Shown: positions 1-10,610, numbered from the stretch's first letter. The stretch: DNA of 21,935 bases from Oppiella nova (GCA_905397405.1 CAJPVJ010000643.1:1-21935); one strand, 5' to 3'. The notes: a model not told the origin generated them from the letters alone. Numbers and translations: made by a program.

Positions 1-1340
1 CTTAGATTAGTTTTGACACGTATTACACATAATTTTGTTTAAAAATTTTATTAATGAAAACACATAAAAATGATTTTTACAAATATTTTTTGTGAATTTA
101 TTATTTAATAAATCTATAATTTAATTTAATTTTGAAATATAAATTTTGTTCTAAAATAAAAGTACAAATAGTTGTATTTATAATAAATAAATGAAATTGA
201 AATTAAAACAAATTATTTTATTGAGAAAATTAAATTCAGATAATCAGTAAATATATTATGAAATGTTAGTAAAACAAGTTTATTGAAGTAGAATTGCCTC
301 AAATCATAATTAAAGTCTTAGTATTAGTTATATAGTAAATATTAATTGATATAAACAAACATTTTGGTCTCAATTGAACTAATTATTAATAAATGATTTT
401 AATATGAATATAGTGTGTCATTGCTTTCAATTCATAGATTGTTTGTATAATTATGTAAACAAATCTTTACTTTATTTGTCGTCAATCAGAAGGCATTTCG
501 TATTCATTTATTATTATATTCTTATTATCGGTGGAAAACAACTTCTCTCTCAAAAGCACTTCATTTTGAATTTAATCACAACTTTTGATTTCATTCATTT
601 GAACACAACATTTACGTGAATTAATCGCAAAAGCAATCTTTTGGCAGATATTTAGTCAATAATATAAAGTATCACTCATTCAAGAAACCCATAAATATAA
701 TGAATGACTAGTATTTGAATTACCGATAATTCGGATCTATTTTTACATTCAAATTAAGAAAACATTTGCGATTTAACCCAAAATAAATCATACATTTAAA
801 TAGTCGCCAATCGTTTCAATTCAATTAAAATGCAAATCAATGCTCATCTCATCTATAATTATAGACATAATTCGTGGCATTTTATACACTTTAAAATGTA
901 AGAAATTTATACTATAAATGAATTTGCAAATGAAATGTTTAAACAAATGAAGCAAATAATGGATTTCTGAAGAATTGTTTTGTTTTCAAATGACATGAAA
1001 AGAGATAACTATTATATTATATAACATACAGTAAGACAAGTCGGTATAGAATATAGAAATAATAAAACATTGAACACATGAAAGTAAATTTAATGAAACC
1101 GTAAAAAACAATAAATTAAGTCTTAAATAGCGAAAAGGGTTTGAATTGAAAGCAATTCAAGAGAAACGAAATACACTTTAAATAAATCAAAATAATTTCA
1201 AATGAAATGAGATTTGAAGAGAAATGTAAATAATTGTAATAAATGTGTGAATAATTGACAAAAACAATACTTTTGAGAAGAAGTGAGAGAAAAGGATAAC
1301 TGATGGCAACAATGTTTGCAAGAAGGGGTCGATTGGGAAA
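1..1340. other. AT-rich flank, 3' side of the VRK gene
   Basis: I see no convincing gene here. The stretch is strongly AT-rich. From about 880 to 1320 the plus strand is purine-rich, so a minus-strand transcript would be pyrimidine-rich, as expected for part of the kinase 3' UTR. The nearest polyadenylation-like hexamer on the minus strand is an ATTAAA variant at 1094-1089, about 250 nt past the stop codon. Canonical AATAAA copies lie only further out (512-507, 476-471, 222-217), so the 3' end cannot be placed. A plus-strand open frame at 404-619 is Phe/Ile/Tyr/Asn-rich, as AT-rich noise usually is, and I did not accept it. Confidence 0.6.
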
Positions 1341-3710
1341 TCACTTCATCTTTTTGTTGCCATTAGTGTTATTTCTCGAGTGTTTATCACATTTGAACGA
1401 ACCGTTCGCCAAATCCACCACAAGAGCCACTTTTGTTCGGTTTTGTTTCGCCGAATGAATGGTTGATCTCTTAATTAACTTCTTTGCCGACAAAATAGTC
1501 TTTGTTTTGCTTCGAGTAATTAATGTCTTATTAATCTTCTTGTGGTGTTGTTGTTGTGATTTACGCTTTAAAACCGCTTTCAGAGCTTTTTTGTTAACAT
1601 TAGTGTCAATGGTTCGGTTGGAACACCTCTTCGATGTGTTCGTTGTCTTCACATTGATCTCCAGCTTCTGGAGTGGTATTCGTTCTCTATTTGTCAAACA
1701 TTTTCTCTTAATTAATGAACACTTTTTAGATTTTCTTTTCTTATTTTTCGACAAAACATTATTAGAAATGGATTTTAAGTCATCGTTATTATCATAAGTA
1801 CTGCTGATTTGTTTCATTAAATAATTCAAATTAGTCTTCAATTTCTTATTATTCGAAGATTTATTAGTAATTAAAGTCGAATTGAGTTTCATTTTACGAG
1901 CTTTCGATCCCTTTTTGGTCGAAGTGTTGCTTCGGATTCGCTTTTTATGGATTAAGTGATTATTACAATGACTCGAATCAATGGAAACCACATCCCTGTC
2001 AGTGGTCTCCGACTTCTGGCGCATTCTTTCCATCACTTCCAGCATTTGTGGCGTTGGGTTCGAGAGATCCATCAGTGATGTGTTGGTCGGTGTAATGGAT
2101 GCCGACCTCTGGCGAGACAGTGTTGTGGGAGCGCTGCGGACAGCCCTATGTCTGTCCATTTTGCGAGGGATGTCACACAACTCGAACTGTTCGAACTCCT
2201 GTTTCTCTCCCCTGTGAGCCTTTCCTCTGCCCAACTCTACACTGGAACTGATGGCTCTTTTGCTACCTGTGCTCACAAAGTAAACCATTCATGAGTTGCA
2301 TGTCATTGAAGACAACTTCAGAGTGAGATTTCTAACCTTTTTTAACAGTTTTAGTTTTAGTGACTGTCTTCTCACCCCATGTGATGAGACCGTCATTAGT
2401 AGATCCGGAGCTGACTATAGCTCGGGTTAGGATGAGTTTGAGAGCGCTGTAATCGGGGTCTTCTTTGAAGCCCAGTCTAGATATGGATCGCACGAACTCT
2501 TCGAGTCCTTTGGGAACCAAACTCTTCGAGTGGAAGGCATGTTTGAGCAGTTCGTCCATATGACTCATGTAATACTCCTTCTGTTTCCGAACGATTTCGT
2601 GATCTTTGCAATCAATCCACGGAAGTCTTGCGCCCGACAGCCATGAGATCGTATTGAACGCCAATATCTCCAAATCAGATCTACGGGTCAGAGCGCCCAC
2701 GTGTCCATCACGGGATGTGAACTCAATGGTACCGCTATTGGCCCGTCGGTTGTCCTCCTCCTCCTCTTTATGTTCGCCATCTTGAGTCCGATAGCGCTCT
2801 ACCAGACCGTAGTCCACGAGATACAGCTCACGAGCCGGTGATGTCGTCTCTAATCGGCCTAAAAAGTAGACAAACATTGCAGTTATAGGTGTAAGCATTT
2901 CATAGCAATTCGCAGTTAGAGATATAAAGGTATGAAAAGCACACCTAAGAGAAGATTGGATGCCTTGATGTCTGCGTGAATGTAACCAAACGAGTGAATG
3001 TAGGCCAGGATGTCGATTGTCATCATTGTTATAGTGTAGGCGCTCTTCAGACTCAACCGATTGTTCTGTTTATTGAGAATCTTCTGCAAATCGATGCCCA
3101 AGCGGTCCAACACGAGGAACCGATAGCGTCGACACGTGTTGTTGGCGATGAAGATGCCTGAGGCCACATAGCGAGGCATTCCTATGAACGCCAGTCTCTG
3201 CGTCAACATCCAGTTGTCGATGAGCTTGGGTTTGGCCACTCGGTGGTAGAAATGCATTTCGGCGAACAGTGGACCCGATATGTGGTCCACTTTCACCACA
3301 AACGGATAGTTCGAGTCCTTCAGCAGTTTATTCAACTTCTCTTTGTTCTTGCGTTCCGTTTGCCTTTCGTTGAACTTCTGGACACAACTCCGTTTCGGGA
3401 GACCGTTGTACGAGTTGTTGTCGCTTACGGTCGATACGTCGCTTGACATGTCTGTCCGCTCTCTGTCTGCGGCCGAGTTGTGGCCAAATCGCTGGCTTTC
3501 GGGCAACTCTTTAGCGCAATATATTTCGCCAAAACCTCCGCAACCGATAGACTCACCCAAAAGCCATTGTCTTTGAGTGGAGTCCGTTAATATGGAACCG
3601 GTAGGCAATGGGTCCGGCAATCGGTACCCATTCTCCGCGATTCGCGGCACCGGAAGGCCCGCCAATCGGTCGCCCAATTCATCACCAAAAGAGTGTGTTT
3701 TGTGTCTCAT
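1341..3710 (-). CDS. VRK / nucleosomal histone kinase-1-like Ser/Thr protein kinase, 3 exons
   Basis: Exons are 3710-2945, 2858-2337 and 2266-1341, with introns of 86 and 70 bp. Both junctions split a Gly codon in phase 1, giving 737 aa. A stop lies three codons upstream of the chosen ATG. The kinase fold is of the VRK type: Gly-rich loop IGCGGFG (55-61), Lys140 in VVKV, Glu151 in the C-helix, catalytic loop HADIKASN (245-252, Asp247), DYG in place of DFG (271-273), and GTIEFTS followed by RRSDLEIL. The first junction reconstitutes the catalytic loop and DYG segment in one frame. VRK/NHK-1 kinases phosphorylate chromatin proteins (histone H2A, BAF) in the nucleus during mitosis and meiosis; this role is inferred from family. 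Odd features are a charged insertion of about 55 residues between strands beta2 and beta3 (about 66-135), an acidic EEEED run after DYG, and a 300-residue Lys/Ser/Asn-rich C-terminal tail with many NLS-like basic clusters. Fly and worm VRKs also have long tails. Confidence 0.93.
2267..2336 (-). other. intron 2 of the VRK gene
   Basis: 70 bp. The donor is AAAG|GTTAGA and the acceptor GCACAG|GTAGC. It sits at the kinase/tail boundary, so the last exon encodes the basic tail on its own. Read-through from exon 2 meets TAG immediately after the donor GT. Confidence 0.85.
2859..2944 (-). other. intron 1 of the VRK gene
   Basis: 86 bp. The donor is TTAG|GTGTGC and the acceptor CTTTTTAG|GCCG on the minus strand. 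Splicing joins SNLLL-G to RLETTSPARE and restores the VRK subdomain VIb-VII spacing. Read-through would add eight residues and a stop. Confidence 0.9.
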
Positions 3711-4805
3711 TTGGATTCAATGAGTGATCGATATATTGTTTGGCAATAAAGACAACTGAAGACCAGTTTGTGAGCTAAGGATGTCCTCAACAGTCAATAC
3801 AACACTTATTTACGTTCACATCGATTATCACTAAAACCATAACAAAAAGCAAACAAATCTCATAAATAATAGTCAATTGAAAACATGATAACAATAATCA
3901 TAATAGTCTTAAGCAATGTCTGTCTGTCTTAACCCTATTGTGTCCATCAATTGAGCCCTAAATTCACACAAATCTCTATCATCTGTGCTATGAATGAGTG
4001 AATCCAATGAAAATGTCTGTCAAATCAGTGCAATGAAGGCTCTGAAGACTGCATTTGATATGTCGTTTGCATTCAATCAAAACAAACCAATAATTGGCAC
4101 AAAATGTCGACCAAAACAAGGTTTGATTTGATCTTCAATTCAATGACAACTCTCTCACTTCAACAGACGTCTTGGAGACCATCACTTGATTGCACTGATT
4201 GTCATGTGTTTGCTATACTCGTGTTGGTCTCATGTAATCATACAAACCATGAATGACTCGATTGGTCATCAATTGGCGATCACTTCAATGATGACTGCAT
4301 TCAACATAACGTCAAATAAACACAATTTAAAAGTCTATCGCTTTTAGCGATGCTTTCAATCAAACTCTTCTCTAAACACTATCTATATATGAGTTATTCA
4401 GTAGTGTTTGAATCGTCGCACACCTCACGCACACAAACACTCGCCAAACACTACGCGTACGTCACGTTCACAGCACTGCCAACACTGGTTGTGTGCTAAG
4501 GCGTCACTAATGCATTGCAATGTTCGTGTCGGTCGTATGCTATGGTGTGCTGTGCTGTGCATTGTTTGCGTGTCACTCACTGTTACGAGCATTCACTCGA
4601 ACACCGACTATCGAATCGATGCGCACATCGATACTATCGCACACACAGGTGACCAACCCTTGCATCCCATTCACAGTGAATGCATTGAATACATAATAAG
4701 ACGGTATTCATGATTAATGACAGTAAAGCATACATTCATTGCACTTCATTAGCTTCATTAGTCTCTAGTCTAGTATTAATACTCTCATTAACAGCATTAA
4801 GTAGT

Positions 4806-4833
4806 GGGGAGGGGGAGGACAGGGGTGCACGGG
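4806..4833 (+). promoter_or_regulatory. G-quadruplex motif
   Basis: Four G-runs (4806-4809, 4811-4815, 4822-4825, 4831-4833) are separated by loops of 1, 6 and 5 nt. This satisfies the usual G3+N1-7 definition. It is conspicuous because the surrounding spacer is AT-rich. It lies about 1.1 kb upstream of the VRK start codon, on the strand opposite to transcription. A regulatory role is only inferred. Confidence 0.45.
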
Positions 4834-5184
4834 CTATGTGTGGCCATTGGTCATGAATGGGGGTATGAATGGTGTGAATGTATTAGTGTTGTACTGGATG
4901 TGAGTGAAGTGTGAATGTGTGTCAGTGTTCAGTGTATGTCGTGTCCACTGACCACTCACTCCACGGCAGTCACCGTCTGTGAAGATCAGTCAATGGCTTA
5001 TGAATGCATTCAATGCAAGTGTGGTTCAGAATGAGAGACATCTGTTGCACACTATTTGGCGCTATATTTCAATAGCCTTTCTGTCACTTACTGTTACAGT
5101 ATTGAAGCGAATGACAATTATTGCTATAAAATCAATATGCAGTGAATCCAAATTGGCATAGTTAGCATGGTTGTTTGTGAACTC

Positions 5185-5190
5185 TTTATT
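5185..5190 (-). terminator. candidate polyadenylation signal for the first GMC gene
   Basis: AATAAA on the minus strand, about 190 nt past the GMC stop codon. It is the first canonical hexamer I see downstream. The hexamer is common by chance in AT-rich DNA, so the call is tentative. Confidence 0.35.
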
Positions 5191-5380
5191 TGATATAATC
5201 TCATAAATATCAATAGCTTTACATATAATTGAATGCAATGTACACTATATTAGGGTGTCGGGTGTCTGGGTTCACACTATTAACTTCACACTACATTAAG
5301 TTATTGTCTGCATAATGCTTACTATTAATACTAATAATGACAGTAATAATAACGGATGGTCACAATGATATACTGCTAAG

Positions 5381-7318
5381 CTATAGGGTGTGGGAGTGTC
5401 TGATAGTGTCGGCGCACTTCTCTCCGATCATAATTGAAGCCGCGTTTGTGTTTCCGTTCATTAGTAACGGTATAACAGATGCGTCGCAAACACGCAGTCT
5501 TTCCACGCCTTTGACGCGCAGTTGGGGGTCGACGACAGTGTCGTGTCTGTGGGGGTCACCCATACGACAGGTGCCCGCCGGGTGGTAGGAGGCATACCCC
5601 GTCTGCTCAATCAAACAGCGGATGTATGGCTCGCATTGGTATACGTATTGCTTGTCCGGACAGAAATGACAGCCAGGGATGGGTTGTCCGGCTTCGAGGA
5701 ATGGGGCGATGGATGAGCGCTCGTAGAAGAAGAAGGCAGCTCTGGTCACTTCGATCATGTCCTCTAAGTCCAGGTTCTTGGGATCCGTGAAGAATCCGGC
5801 GTCAATCAGGGGATAGTAGAGGGGATTGTTTGACGCCAAACGGATTCGACCCACACTTCGCACCCTTTGGAGGATTGGGTGCACGAAGAAGTAATACCTG
5901 CCTAAGGATGGAGTGTTAAACACATCCCACGCGTGTCTGTCCTGCAAATACACATGAATTGAGCGCACAATCGGGTGAAAGTGTAGCCAAAGTGTATGAT
6001 AAGTACCTCGTGCTGGAAGGCTCGGGCGTCACTCAGGTTTGTGGGGTAGAGGTATAGACCGGTTTCCCAGTTGGTGTTGGGGTACTGCTTATCGTTGTTA
6101 TTCTTAGTGTTATAGTAGACCCCCATTCGGTACTGTTGGGTGAGGGGTCCCGTCTTACTGGACAGGTAGTCGTACAGTTGAGGCACATTCATCTGTCCGG
6201 CAACACTCAGTAAGTCATAGTATTTCTCTTTGATGAGGAAGTTGGCGGACACGCCCACGTGGTTCTGGTAGTTGTCGCCCACTGGCAGGTCGGCCACCAA
6301 AGGGATGTTCATTTGGTGCAAGTGTTCCTTCGGTCCGATGCCCGACAACATCAACAGTTGCGGAGAATTGATAGCGCCTTAGGTTTGAGTAATTTTTAAT
6401 TACAATTAAAAAGTTTCATTTAATTCATTGATTACCTGCGCTCACAATCACCTCATTCTTGGCGAACACCTTATACTCGGTGCCATACCTGAGGAACTGC
6501 ACGCCAACAGCTGTTTTGCCTTCAAATAAAATTTGGGTCACTAATGCTCGGGGAAGGATGTGTAGGTTATGGGGGTATGGGTTGGGATCAATGTATGCGT
6601 TGGAAGTACTGGTTCGGCGTCCATTGCTGTCAATCATGGCCTGCATGATCTGAGTGCCCAATTGATTGGCGCCATTGATATCGGTGTTGGGGATATTGAG
6701 CTCATTTAGAGCCCTTTGATGTAACTGTACCATAGGGGGCGGGTATGCCCACGATGTGATTTCTACGGGACCAGACGTGCCGTGAAACCCATTGTTGGCT
6801 ACTAATGGGTCCATATTTCTCTCGTATTTCATGAAATAAGGCAAAACCTCTTCATAGCTCCATCCCTGAGCACCAAACTCTTTGGCCCACCTGTCAAAGT
6901 CTCGCCGGTTTCCTCTGTTGAATATCATAGTATTGAAAGAGGAGGTGCCGCCGATCACGTGACCCCTATTCTCTGCGATGACATGGTTTTGGTAAGCGAT
7001 TCCAATCTTTTGTGGGGTTAGCGTATAATTCCAGTCATATTCTGAGTTGAATAAAGCGCCCGTCGATGCCTGGGCTGGTATGTCGTTATGGACACTAGTA
7101 GGCCCTCCTGCCTCCAGAAGCAGTACATTTACTTTGGGATTCTCTGCCAATCGGTTGGCAATTACAGCGCCTGCAGATCCTGAGCCGACGACAATGAAAT
7201 GATAGGCACTCCTGAGCTGGTCGTGCGGTGTTTCGATAGACTCGTGGTTTATATTGATTTTCAATATAATGGTCGCAATTGTAAGCAATTGGACCGCAAG
7301 ACTGTTCAGTGGAGGCAT
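5381..7318 (-). CDS. GMC-family FAD oxidoreductase (glucose dehydrogenase-like), 3 exons
   Basis: Exons are 7318-6436, 6377-6007 and 5941-5381, with introns of 58 and 65 bp. Intron 1 splits a Gly codon (phase 1) and intron 2 is phase 0. The product is 604 aa, normal for the family. A TGA lies two codons upstream of the ATG. Residues 1-24 form a signal-peptide-like hydrophobic stretch, suggesting secretion. The FAD Rossmann motif is GSGSAG (45-50), then LLLEAGG (66-72). The first GMC signature region, GGTSSFN..NRGN, starts at 123, and the second, [17 protein letters not shown], is rebuilt exactly across intron 1. The active site shows [10 protein letters not shown] with catalytic His538, and GNTNAAS with Asn584 at the second catalytic (His/Asn) position. 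These enzymes oxidise alcohols or sugars using FAD; the substrate cannot be read from sequence. It is paralogous to the gene at 10827-12691. Confidence 0.95.
5942..6006 (-). other. intron 2 of the first GMC gene (absent from its paralog)
   Basis: 65 bp. The donor is CGAG|GTACTT and the acceptor TTTGCAG|GACAG, phase 0. It joins ARAFQHE to [10 protein letters not shown]. The second GMC gene encodes the matching stretch (RYERQHEWDQFNT) without interruption. Confidence 0.9.
6378..6435 (-). other. intron 1 of the first GMC gene
   Basis: 58 bp. The donor is GCAG|GTAATC and the acceptor CCTAAG|GCGC, phase 1 in a Gly codon. The intron at 11753-11817 in the paralog has the same position and phase, so it predates the duplication. 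Confidence 0.9.
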
Positions 7319-8136
7319 TCTTCACACCGTTTTGCAACTATTGCTGGCATTCAATGTAATACTAACTTTCTATTAACCAAATGAATGCCAAACTAATCAC
7401 TCAATTCTTTCGCACAATTTGGTGATCAAAAGCACTTTTTGTGTAAATCTTGTTTTATGCACTTCGAGGCAAATCGCTTTTATTTCTTTAGCCAAAAATT
7501 GAGAGCATTTTTATTTTTTATTTAATAGAAAATATAAAAACCAAAAAACCTTTAGTTTTTCTTTAAATTAATATTTAAATAATTATTCCCATTTGAAATA
7601 AGTGCCAATGATATGGAGATAAACTATTTAAAACCTAAATTAATTTTTTAGTAAAATTATTTTATTAAATATTAGAAAGTAGTAAAAAGAATTTTATTAT
7701 TGGTTGGAATTTAGAGTAAAATATTTATTCTCAAATCAATTATAACTGTTAATCATGTATTAATTGTAGTTATGTTTGTCAAAATTATATTGAGTTAAAT
7801 TATTTCTATACAATTAATATATTTGAAAGATAATTATATATCATAACTTTCTTTATGTTAAGTAAGTTATATTTGACTATTATTAAATATAACATGTGTT
7901 TGCAATAATGTATGAGAACAATATTCACAATAAAATAATTATGATAACCTGTTTATGATAACCGTGTGATAGCATCACTTTCTCTCAATCAACACATTAA
8001 TTTTACTAGTCTAGTAACTTAGTACTAGTATACTACATTTGTACGGTAATATATAAAATTGTTACCGGTATTATTTAATAAGAATCAATATAAATTATAT
8101 AAGTTAAAGTTAAACTTTATTATAATGAGAGTAATT
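7319..8136. other. AT-rich spacer between the first GMC gene and the zinc transporter
   Basis: No gene is visible. It must hold the promoter and 5' UTR of the first GMC gene and the transporter's 3' UTR. A CATAAAA box at 7459-7453 on the minus strand is a possible TATA element, but I could not match it with a convincing initiator. One copy of the palindrome TACCGGTA lies at 8063-8070. Confidence 0.5.
8116..8121 (-). terminator. candidate polyadenylation signal for the zinc transporter
   Basis: AATAAA on the minus strand begins 16 nt past the TAA stop, implying a very short 3' UTR. The proximity supports it, but chance occurrence is likely in such AT-rich DNA. Confidence 0.4.
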
Positions 8137-9494
8137 TTAAAATCCTTTACAAGTAATACACTTCTCCATTGTTTTTGCATTAAATCTTTCGACTTGAATA
8201 TTGATTTCGTTTATGTGATACTTATCTCTAATAAATGTTTGTGCCAATTTCAAGGTCTTATCAGAATCACCGTTATAATCAATGGCCAAATGTACTGATA
8301 AGGCATTCCTGTCCAGTGTAAGCGACCAAATGTGTAAACTGTGGACATTTCTCACACTTTCTATTTGTTTGAGGGATTCTTTGACAGAATTGTAGTCAAT
8401 ATTTAAGGGAAAACTCTCCATCAGTACAAAGAATGAGTCCTTCAATACATTGAATGTTGTGATCAGCACTAATACACTGAATATAAACGTACAAATGGGG
8501 TCCGCAATCTTATATTCAGGCTTAAAATATATGATTAAAGCAGCTATTAATACGCCCACACTTTGGATTAGGTCTCCCAATACATGAACAAAAGCTGCTC
8601 TAAAATTACATTAAATGCAAAAATAAATACTTAATTAATTTAATTAATGATTATATGATTTGATAAAATAATAAGAAAATGATAGATAACCTGACATTCA
8701 TATTGGAGTGCGAGTGGCCGTGTGAGGAGTGGCTGTGACTGTGATGTTGGTGTCCGACTTGTGGTGATTTGTTTTGCTTTGACTTCTTGACACAAAATGC
8801 ATCGGAAAGTGTTAAACCCATTACTAGATTCATAGTCACTCCAATGCCCGACACTATAAGCATTGGCAATGAATTGATTTCATAGTCCTCTTCAATAATG
8901 CGAATGACAGCCAAATAGACGAGAATTGCGGTCAGAATCCAAATGATGATCATTGAGGCCAATGAGGCCAACACTTCGGCCCTATAGTAGCCAAAAGACA
9001 TGCGTTGTGTTGGCCGTCGCTGACTGAGCCATAGGGCCAACAGTCCCAATAGAAAGCTCGCCAAATCACTCAACATATGTGCCGCATCTAGTCATCATTG
9101 TCACCAGGGTAATCAGTCAGTGCATCAGTGTATTATACCACATAATATTTGATTGCATTCGTATTAAAAGCTTACCCGTCATAATAGCCAGACTATTAGC
9201 CAAAGCCCCTCCAATCACTTCTGCTAACATGAATACCAGACATAATATACAACTTGTAATCAACTGATAAAAAGCTCTTTTCACAGCATTTTGGCCACTT
9301 TTGTCTATTGAGTTTTGATGGCAATGACTTTGCCAATCAATTTCATCAATATTATTATTACTACTACTATAATTTGCATCCAAATTTTTATTTACACTAC
9401 TATCAAGTACACATTCTGTATTAGTATAACAAGTTTTTGTAATGTCTATTTGTATATCGGAATGGGCTGTTAAACCATTGATACTCATATTCAT
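8137..9494 (-). CDS. zinc transporter, SLC30 / CDF family, ZnT2/3/8-like, 3 exons
   Basis: Exons are 9494-9176, 9087-8691 and 8599-8137, with introns of 88 and 91 bp. The product is 392 aa, the usual size. A TAA lies two codons upstream of the ATG. Six membrane segments are visible, at about 75-96, 107-128, 147-170, 180-200, 240-262 and 268-295. The transport-site motifs are H110xxxD114 in TM2 and H244xxxD248 in TM5, the HD-HD set typical of Zn2+-selective ZnTs. TM2's DAAHMLSD is formed exactly across intron 1, and RAAFVHVLGD across intron 2. The TM4-5 loop carries a His-rich stretch (217-233). The N-terminal HCH (57-59) and C-terminal CITC (386-389) match the ZnT2/3/8 group. These are Zn2+/H+ antiporters that load zinc into vesicles. 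The 5' end lies against an assembly seam (see 9451-9729), so upstream sequence is unreliable. Confidence 0.95.
8600..8690 (-). other. intron 2 of the zinc transporter gene
   Basis: 91 bp. The donor is GTCAG|GTTATC and the acceptor AATTTTAG|AGCAG. It splits an Arg codon (AG|A) just before TM5. Confidence 0.9.
9088..9175 (-). other. intron 1 of the zinc transporter gene
   Basis: 88 bp. The donor is ACGG|GTAAGC and the acceptor GACTAG|ATGCG. It splits the Asp codon that opens the DAAHMLSD motif in TM2. Confidence 0.9.
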
Positions 9495-9729
9495 GAAATA
9501 TTAATAAACTTTAATACTAGTAACAATAATATAATTAAAGACAAATTAAATACTAGAATATAGTTTTTAATTATATAAATTTACTTATTNTGTATATCGG
9601 AATGGGCTGTTAAACCATTGATACTCATATTCATGAAATATTAATAAACTTTAATACTAGTAACAATAATATAATTAAAGACAAATTAAATACTAGAATA
9701 TAGTTTTTAATTATATAAATTTACTTATT
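9451..9729. repeat. direct 139 bp duplication around a single N (likely scaffolding artefact)
   Basis: The 139 bases at 9451-9589 recur without a visible difference at 9591-9729, separated only by the unknown base at 9590. The unit carries the transporter's start codon and first codons; the second copy has a dead-end ATG at 9634-9632. Two contigs whose overlapping ends were joined with an N instead of being merged would give exactly this picture. Confidence 0.9.
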
Positions 9730-10536
9730 AAACAAAATTCATAGACTAGTACTATATTAAGGAAAGTTTTCTTATATAGAGTGATATATTTGACATTTTT
9801 TGCACAAAGCCCTCAAACTCTTGACTGACGTATTGTTTATTCTATGTGTACTCTGCGATCTACAATACAATACAATATCTAATCAAAGAATTTTTAAAAT
9901 CTTACTTTTATTACAATTTAATTAATCAATAATAAAGGTAATTCTATTTCAAGTTTAATGTAAAGTGTCTTACTTTCACAACATTTTTCTTAAGTGCATT
10001 GTTTTGATTTAAACAAAAGTTCAACAATTGTAATACTTTTGGATGTAAACTTTTATTAACAGAGTTTAGTTTTTAATTTTAACAATCTATTGCTAATTTT
10101 ATAGAAATAGATATTTATAGGCAATAAAGTTTTCTATTGTCCAATTAATGTCATTATCTCATAAAAAAATAAATTTATGTATGTGAACTAGGATATAATT
10201 GAACAAGCACAGATAGTATTAGGTCTAATACATTGTGAATCTATATTTAAATTACAGTTATTGTAGTCATTTAATATGCAAATATTAATAATTTGTTAAT
10301 AACAATTACCAATTCCCGTAAGTTATAGTAGATGTAATTCAAATATATACTGTATATATCACTTAATAATTAGTTTTTATTATTCTGTAAATTATGACAA
10401 AATTTCATTTTTGCACAAATCCCTTAAGCTGTAAATTATAAACGATATAAAAATATAATGGGTTATATTATCTGATATTTCTAATATATCTAAGTGTATT
10501 AAAAAATAAAGTAAAATGTATATTACCGTTGAAAGT

Positions 10537-10610
10537 AAATCAAATCAAATCAAATAAAACTTTATTTGGAATCTCTTTCAACAAAAGTTGGTTTTCAAAG
10601 AAATCCTTAA
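10537..10610 (-). repeat. dispersed repeat, copy A (possible 3' end of a non-LTR retrotransposon)
   Basis: About 74 bp that match 19492-19559 with only a few substitutions and a small indel. Read on the minus strand it ends with AATAAAG followed by a short tandem TTTGA-type tail. A polyadenylation signal next to a simple-repeat tail is typical of 5'-truncated LINE copies of the RTE/CR1 style. The class assignment is inference; no reverse transcriptase coding is present. Confidence 0.6.

Larger units (their letters stand above)
3711..5380. other. intergenic region between the VRK start and the 3' end of the first GMC gene
   Basis: This must contain the VRK promoter and 5' UTR and the 3' UTR of the upstream GMC gene. 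It is visibly less AT-rich than the other spacers. The part from 4400 to 4680 is CA-rich and dense in CpG; 4860-4960 is GT-rich; a run of G-tracts lies at 4806-4833. A short plus-strand open frame ends at 4713. With ATG starts at 4510 or 4537 it would encode a 67- or 58-residue peptide beginning with a signal-like stretch (MLWCAVLCIVCVSLT), but it comes from low-complexity GT/GC sequence and has no family match that I recognise. I could not place core promoter elements at convincing spacing. Confidence 0.5.

Noticed and set aside
404-619. Plus-strand open frame of 71 codons
   Set aside because: Composition (Phe, Ile, Leu, Asn, Tyr) is that of translated AT-rich DNA; no motif, no splice context, no recognisable family.
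1459-1797. Plus-strand open frames opposite the VRK tail (also 1981-2217, 2976-3161, 3243-3576)
   Set aside because: They are antisense to the well-supported kinase exons and encode nothing recognisable.
4381-4405. TATA-like CTATATAT followed by TCAGT initiator on the plus strand
   Set aside because: Spacing of about 16 nt is too short for a TATA-initiator pair.
4408-4713. Plus-strand open frame of 101 codons as a full gene
   Set aside because: It begins with TTG rather than ATG, arises from CA/GT low-complexity sequence and has no family resemblance; retained only as a weak observation.
4979-5161. Plus-strand open frame of 60 codons
   Set aside because: No motifs or context; probably the intergenic/3' UTR region of the first GMC gene.
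5522-7384. Antisense and alternative-frame open frames over the first GMC gene (5522-5716, 6459-6653, 7095-7337, 7199-7384)
   Set aside because: Shadows of conserved GMC coding sequence in other frames.
8059-9267. Plus-strand open frames over the zinc transporter (8059-8298, 9079-9267)
   Set aside because: Antisense to transporter exons; composition is AT-driven.
9591-9634. Second start of the zinc transporter (ATG at 9634) as a separate gene fragment
   Set aside because: It runs into the N at 9590 after about 15 codons and is the duplicated contig end, not an independent gene.
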